DNA from: Schlegelella_A sp965246805
GTDB lineage: Bacteria; Pseudomonadota; Gammaproteobacteria; Burkholderiales; Burkholderiaceae_C
Assembly (NCBI GenBank): GCA_965246805.1
Contig: CBDFFO010000004.1
Span: 80,429 to 144,428, forward strand
Direction: 5' to 3'
Length of the DNA: 64,000 nt
Numbering within the stretch: position 1 is the first letter of the stretch; each line of letters starts with the position of its first letter. The position numbers and the translations under genes were made by a program. Under the pieces are notes generated by a model. That model ran no database searches and had not been told where the DNA came from. It worked only from the letters and a program-made list of their open reading frames with translations. Shown here in pieces: positions 59,900 to 64,000 of this stretch.

Positions 59900-62800
59900 A
59901 TGAAGCGCATGCTGATCAACGCGACGCAATCGGAAGAGCGTCGCCTCGCGATCGTCGACGGCCAGAAGTTGATGGACTTCGAAACCGAAATCGAAGGCCG
60001 TGAACAACGCAAGGGCAACATCTACAAGGCCGTCGTGACGCGCGTTGAGCCCTCGCTCGAAGCCTGTTTCGTCGACTACGGCGAGGACCGCCACGGCTTC
60101 CTGCCGTTCAAGGAAATCTCGAAGAACTACTTCCGCGAAGGCACCGACGCCCGCACCGCGCGCATTCAAGACGCGATCCGTGATGGCGACAGCCTGCTGG
60201 TGCAGGTCGAAAAGGAAGAGCGCGGCAACAAGGGCGCGGCCCTCACCACGTTCGTTTCGCTGGCCGGCCGCTACCTGGTGCTGATGCCGAACAACCCGCG
60301 CGGTGGTGGCGTGTCGCGCCGCATCGAGGGCGAAGACCGTGAAGAGCTGAAGGAAAACCTCGACCAGCTCGAGTACCCGAAAGGCATGAGCCTGATCGCC
60401 CGCACCGCCGGCATCGGCCGCACCGCGCCCGAGCTGCAGTGGGACCTGAACTACATGCTGAAGCTTTGGGCCGCCATCGACGGCGCATCCAAGGCGGGCA
60501 AGGGCGCGTTCCTGATCTACCAAGAGTCGTCGCTCGTGATCCGCGCGATCCGAGACTACTTCACCGCCGACGTCGGCGAGATCCTGATCGACACCGACGA
60601 CATTTTCGACCAGGCGCAGCAGTTCATGGAGCACGTGATGCCGGAGACGGCTCACAAGGTGAAGCGCTACCGCGACGACGCGGCGTTATTCAGCCGCTTC
60701 CAGATCGAGCACCAGATCGAGACCGCGTTCTCGCGCACGGTGAACCTGCCGAGCGGCGGCGCAATCGTGATCGACCACACCGAAGCGCTGGTTTCGGTCG
60801 ACGTCAACTCGGCGCGCTCGACGCGCGGCTCCGACATCGAGGAGACCGCGACCCGCACCAACCTCGAAGCGGCCGACGAGATCGCGCGTCAGATGCGCCT
60901 GCGCGACCTGGGCGGCCTGATCGTCGTCGACTTCATCGACATGGAGGAGTCGAAAAACCGACGCGAGGTCGAGACCCGTCTGCGCGACGCGCTACGGCAG
61001 GACCGTGCGCGCGTGCAGTTCAGCTCGATCAGCAAATTCGGCCTGCTCGAACTGAGCCGCCAGCGCCTGCGCCCGGCCTTGAGCGAGGGCAGCCACATCA
61101 CCTGCCCGCGCTGCAACGGCACCGGCCACATCCGCGACACCGAATCGAGCGCGCTGCAGATCCTGCGCATGGTCCAGGAAGAGTCGATGAAGGAAAACAC
61201 CGCGGCCGTGCACGTGCAAGTGCCGGTCGAGGTGGTGTCGTTTCTGTTGAACGAGAAGCGCACCGAGATCACCAAGATCGAGTTGAAGCAGCGCGTCACG
61301 GTGCTGCTGGTGCCGAACAAGAACCTCGACACGCCGAACTATCGCCTCGAGCGCCTTCGCCACGACGACCCTCGCCTCGAGAACCTGCAGGCCAGCTACA
61401 CGATGGTCGATGAATCGGAAGACGAGACCGCGATCACGCGACGCGAGAAGGCGAAGCCGAAGCAGGAACCGGTGATCAAGGGGATCATGCCGGAGACGCC
61501 GGCGCCGGTCGCGATACCGAAAGCGGAGCCGGTGGCCATCGCCGCCCCGGTCATGCCCGCTCCCGCACCGGTGATCGCGCCGGCACCGGCGATGCCGGCC
61601 GGCGGCGGCTTCTTCTCATGGGTCAAGGGCCTGTTCGGCGGCAACGAGATGGCGCCTGCGCCGCTCACCGTGACGCCGGATGTGCCGAGCACGGTCGCGT
61701 CGATCGCACCGGGCGTCGGCGAACCGCGGCGCGATCGCGGTGACCGCAGCGACCGCGGCGGTCGCGGCGGGCGCGGCGGACGGGGTCGCTCGGGCGAGCG
61801 GGGTGAATCGGCGGAGCGGGGCGAAGGCCGTGGCAAACGCGGCGAAGGTCGCGCCGCGAGCGGCGAAGGCGCGCGCGCCGACGCGCCGACCGGCGCTCGC
61901 AACGACGAACGCGCCCCGCGGACCGAGCGTCAAGCCCGACCCGACACGCGTGAGCCGCGCGAAGCGCGCGAACCCAGGGAGCCACGCGCCGAAGGCGAGG
62001 GCCGAGGCGAAGGGCGTCGCGGTCGCGGCGATCGCGAGGGCCGCGCACGCGCAGCGGCGCCGGAAGCAATGCCGGAAGGCACGCCGACGCTGAACGCGGA
62101 AGGCGTCGCTCCAGAGCTCTTCGTCGACACCATGCCTGGCTTCAATGCCAGCGAAGCCGGTGTCGACGCGAATGGTGAGCGCCAGGGCGGGCGGCGACGC
62201 AATCGCCGCGGCGGGCGCGGTGGAAGGGATCGCGACGACGCGCGCGGCGCGACGCCGAACGACGCCGCGAACGGCAACGTCGTCGGCGATGCGAACCTGG
62301 ACGCGCCTGCCGACGGTCCTGCCCCATCGATGGCGCCGACACCAGGCGCGAGCGCGTTCGTCGGTGAGTCGGTCGACGGCTCGCCGGCCACCCTAGACGC
62401 GCCGCGTGAAGAAGGCACCGAAGCCGTTGGTCGACGTCGTGGCCGTGGCCGCGGCGGCCGCGACCGTGGCCCGCGCTTGAACGAAGGCGCGACGGCCGAG
62501 GACGGCGCGACCATCGGTGCGCACGCCAACGGCAACGCCACCGTCGACGGTGCCGGTTTTGCGCCGGAGCCGAGCGGCATGAACGGCGGCCCGGCTCTAG
62601 AAGACGCCGCCGCGTCGATGGGCTCGATCGCGTCGATGCACGAGACGTCGCGCGTCGACGCACCGATGCATGAGGCACCGGCGGTGGCCCGCCCCGACAC
62701 CACGCGATCGACGCAAGACCTGGCGCCGGCAACCCTGGCGACGAGCAACGGCTCCGCAGTCGAGGCCGGACATCCGTTCGAAGTGCCCGCGACAGCATCG

Positions 62801-63076
62801 GTGTTGCCGGTCGCGCCGTTCGAGTTGCCGATCGATTCGCTCGAAGCGGTGGCGACGAACGCCGGCCTGCAATGGGTGAATTCGGATGCCGACAAGATCC
62901 GCGCGGTGCAGGCGGCGATGGCCGCAGAGCCGCGTCCGGTGCACGTGCCACGCGAGCGCCAGCCGGCGCCGAGCGTGGACGCCGGTCCACTGGTGCTGGT
63001 CGAGACGCGCAAGGACTTGTCGAACGTCAAGCTGCCGTTCGAGAGCGCCTCGCATGGCGACGCCGGCGCGGCCTGA
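59900..63076 (+). CDS. rne: Ribonuclease E
   Basis: 1058 residues. Endonuclease that starts mRNA decay and matures rRNA/tRNA; core of the degradosome. S1 RNA-binding domain near 35-125, 5'-sensor and RNase H-like parts, catalytic domain with Mg-binding Asp in S-V-D-V-N-S and in V-V-D-F-I-D-M, and the zinc-link C402-P-R-C405. Scaffold half from about 515 is Ala/Arg/Glu-rich; an amphipathic F-F-S-W-V-K-G-L-F (about 570-578) is a likely membrane anchor; Arg-Gly-rich blocks (R-G-R-G-G-R-D-R, R-R-N-R-R-G-G-R) bind RNA. AAGGAG lies 6 bases before the ATG at 59900. Confidence 0.95.
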   Translation: MKRMLINATQSEERRLAIVDGQKLMDFETEIEGREQRKGNIYKAVVTRVEPSLEACFVDYGEDRHGFLPFKEISKNYFREGTDARTARIQDAIRDGDSLLVQVEKEERGNKGAALTTFVSLAGRYLVLMPNNPRGGGVSRRIEGEDREELKENLDQLEYPKGMSLIARTAGIGRTAPELQWDLNYMLKLWAAIDGASKAGKGAFLIYQESSLVIRAIRDYFTADVGEILIDTDDIFDQAQQFMEHVMPETAHKVKRYRDDAALFSRFQIEHQIETAFSRTVNLPSGGAIVIDHTEALVSVDVNSARSTRGSDIEETATRTNLEAADEIARQMRLRDLGGLIVVDFIDMEESKNRREVETRLRDALRQDRARVQFSSISKFGLLELSRQRLRPALSEGSHITCPRCNGTGHIRDTESSALQILRMVQEESMKENTAAVHVQVPVEVVSFLLNEKRTEITKIELKQRVTVLLVPNKNLDTPNYRLERLRHDDPRLENLQASYTMVDESEDETAITRREKAKPKQEPVIKGIMPETPAPVAIPKAEPVAIAAPVMPAPAPVIAPAPAMPAGGGFFSWVKGLFGGNEMAPAPLTVTPDVPSTVASIAPGVGEPRRDRGDRSDRGGRGGRGGRGRSGERGESAERGEGRGKRGEGRAASGEGARADAPTGARNDERAPRTERQARPDTREPREAREPREPRAEGEGRGEGRRGRGDREGRARAAAPEAMPEGTPTLNAEGVAPELFVDTMPGFNASEAGVDANGERQGGRRRNRRGGRGGRDRDDARGATPNDAANGNVVGDANLDAPADGPAPSMAPTPGASAFVGESVDGSPATLDAPREEGTEAVGRRRGRGRGGRDRGPRLNEGATAEDGATIGAHANGNATVDGAGFAPEPSGMNGGPALEDAAASMGSIASMHETSRVDAPMHEAPAVARPDTTRSTQDLAPATLATSNGSAVEAGHPFEVPATASVLPVAPFELPIDSLEAVATNAGLQWVNSDADKIRAVQAAMAAEPRPVHVPRERQPAPSVDAGPLVLVETRKDLSNVKLPFESASHGDAGAA

Positions 63077-63125
63077 TCGCCGAGGCGCGCCGGTGACGTG
63101 ACGTCACGGTTTTGCGCGTGAACAA

Positions 63126-63159
63126 AAGCGGCGGTGCTTGCAGAAGCATCGCCGCTTTG
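63126..63159. terminator. Bidirectional terminator between rne and nagZ
   Basis: AAAGCGGCGGTGCTT, loop GCAG, AAGCATCGCCGCTTT: 15-bp stem with one G-U pair. A-run on the left and T-run on the right make it a two-way intrinsic terminator for the convergent genes. Confidence 0.88.
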
Positions 63160-63177
63160 CGTTGAAAGTGGGGCCGC

Positions 63178-64000
63178 TCAGGGCAACCGCTCGAGCGACT
63201 GCTGGTAGGCGGGCTCGTGCATCAACTCGTCCCAAGTGAGTGGCGCCGTTTGCGGCAACAGCGCGAGGCGGCGACGTTCGCCGTCGGAATCGGGCCGCCA
63301 ACGACCGTCTTGTCGTGCCGCGTCGAGTCCGTCGAGCAGCGCATCGATGTGCGTGCCGCCATCGGCCGATTGGTTGCAGAGCAGCACCAGGTCGCAGCCG
63401 GCTTGCAGCGCGACCATCGCCGCTTCGACGAACGTGACGTCGCTGCCGTTGATCTGGCGCGCGCCGGCCATGCTGAGGTCGTCGCTGAAGACGGCGCCAT
63501 CGAAGCCGAGCTGCAGGCGCAGGATGTCTTTGAGCCATCGCTCGGAAAAACCGGCCGGGTTCGGGTCGACGCGGCTGTACACGACGTGCGCCGGCATCAC
63601 GCTCGACAGGCTGGTGCCCAGCCAGTCGTACGGCTTCGCGTCGTCGTCGAGGATCTGTCGCAGCGTGCGCGGGTCGATCGGCGTGTCGAGGTGGCTGTCG
63701 GCGCGCACGAAACCGTGCCCGGGAAAGTGCTTGCCGCAGTTGCGCATGCCGGCGAGCAAGAGGCCGTGCATCAGGCTCTTGGCGAGCATCGTCACGACGC
63801 GCGGGTCGCGGTGGAATGCGCGGTCGCCGATGACGGTGCTGCCGCCGTGGTTCAGATCGAGCACGGGCGTGAAGCTCAAGTCGACGCCGCACGCGCGCAG
63901 CTCGGCGCCGAGCACGTAGCCGGCCGCGGTGGCGGCCGCGGTGGCGGCCATCGCGCCGGTCCCGGGCCCGTTCTTGCCGTCGCGCATCCACATCTCGCCC
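63178..64000 (-). CDS. nagZ: Beta-N-acetylhexosaminidase NagZ (5' end outside window)
   Basis: C-terminal portion of about 273 residues; the start lies to the right of the window. GH3 enzyme removing N-acetylglucosamine from recycled muropeptides in the cytosol. K-H-F-P-G-H-G motif with the catalytic His side, and S-D-D-L-S-M-A-G-A containing the Asp nucleophile. Both are intact. D-G-K-N-G-P-G-T-G-A-M at the visible start is the usual region around residue 60. The bidirectional terminator lies between it and rne. Confidence 0.93.
   Translation of the reverse strand, partial: GEMWMRDGKNGPGTGAMAATAAATAAGYVLGAELRACGVDLSFTPVLDLNHGGSTVIGDRAFHRDPRVVTMLAKSLMHGLLLAGMRNCGKHFPGHGFVRADSHLDTPIDPRTLRQILDDDAKPYDWLGTSLSSVMPAHVVYSRVDPNPAGFSERWLKDILRLQLGFDGAVFSDDLSMAGARQINGSDVTFVEAAMVALQAGCDLVLLCNQSADGGTHIDALLDGLDAARQDGRWRPDSDGERRRLALLPQTAPLTWDELMHEPAYQQSLERLP

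Overview
The window is a GC-rich, densely coded bacterial chromosome segment. It carries beta-proteobacterial hallmarks: a proteobacterial-type GshA, rluC and rne transcribed divergently, an urtABCDE urea transporter beside urease genes, the ExeA/GspA-GspB pair, and a PuuD-type membrane urate oxidase. It is most likely from the order Burkholderiales (inference from gene content and GC; no 16S or tRNA gene is present to confirm it). I found no CRISPR array, rRNA or tRNA gene, transposase or prophage gene.

The central theme is purine nitrogen. In separate blocks the window encodes xanthine oxidation (xdhB 3' end, xdhC; 1-2093), urate to allantoate and beyond (puuD, uraH, puuE and a three-domain UraD-AllC-M20 fusion; 13580-19348), a glyoxylate outlet (glycerate 2-kinase gene with a decayed hydroxypyruvate isomerase in front, plus an Ldh2/AllD-family dehydrogenase; 9992-12857), urea uptake (urtABCDE; 35877-41776) and urease. 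The urease genes are split into three places: ureD (22205), ureA-small ORF-ureB-ureC (41938-44619) and ureE-ureF-ureG (54997-57036). A good sigma-54 promoter match (41815-41830, minus strand) precedes urtA and fits nitrogen control. Together these genes could convert xanthine to glyoxylate, CO2 and ammonia.

Between these blocks: 2141-5134 gspA-gspB; 5124-9896 gshA, a secreted sugar dehydrogenase-like protein, an AI-2E family permease and a small secreted protein; 12895-13506 ubiX; 19431-22146 psiE-like, transglutaminase-like and FAD-monooxygenase genes; 23148-24814 a secreted alpha/beta hydrolase and psd; 24917-27738 a lipoprotein, a P450 and a LivK-like binding protein in one direction; 27981-33335 a small secreted protein, an AsmA-like protein, gamma-glutamyltransferase and a lipoprotein; 33346-35785 a glutathione transferase and an ECF sigma factor coupled to an exported two-repeat protein; 44660-47995 a tricorn-like protease; 48048-50409 a ketosynthase/ACP/hydrolase trio; 50485-52583 a two-component system; 52602-54643 a sterol-desaturase-family hydroxylase and a MipA-like porin; 57073-59259 Rieske, HAD phosphatase and rluC; 59900-63076 rne behind a 640-bp leader; and nagZ, cut by the right edge.

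The most unusual things are: (i) a tandemly duplicated 60-bp unit that forms a 40-codon minigene fitted, with start/stop overlaps on both sides, between urtB and urtC; (ii) a family of CCTCTCCC/GGGAGAGG palindromes found both between convergent genes and inside reading frames (xdhB and the UraD-AllC-M20 fusion, where it lies exactly at a domain junction); (iii) the three-domain fusion itself; (iv) a 19-bp perfect hairpin between ureB and ureC; (v) a ketosynthase-ACP pair beside a hydrolase with a cysteine nucleophile; and (vi) the hyi pseudogene.
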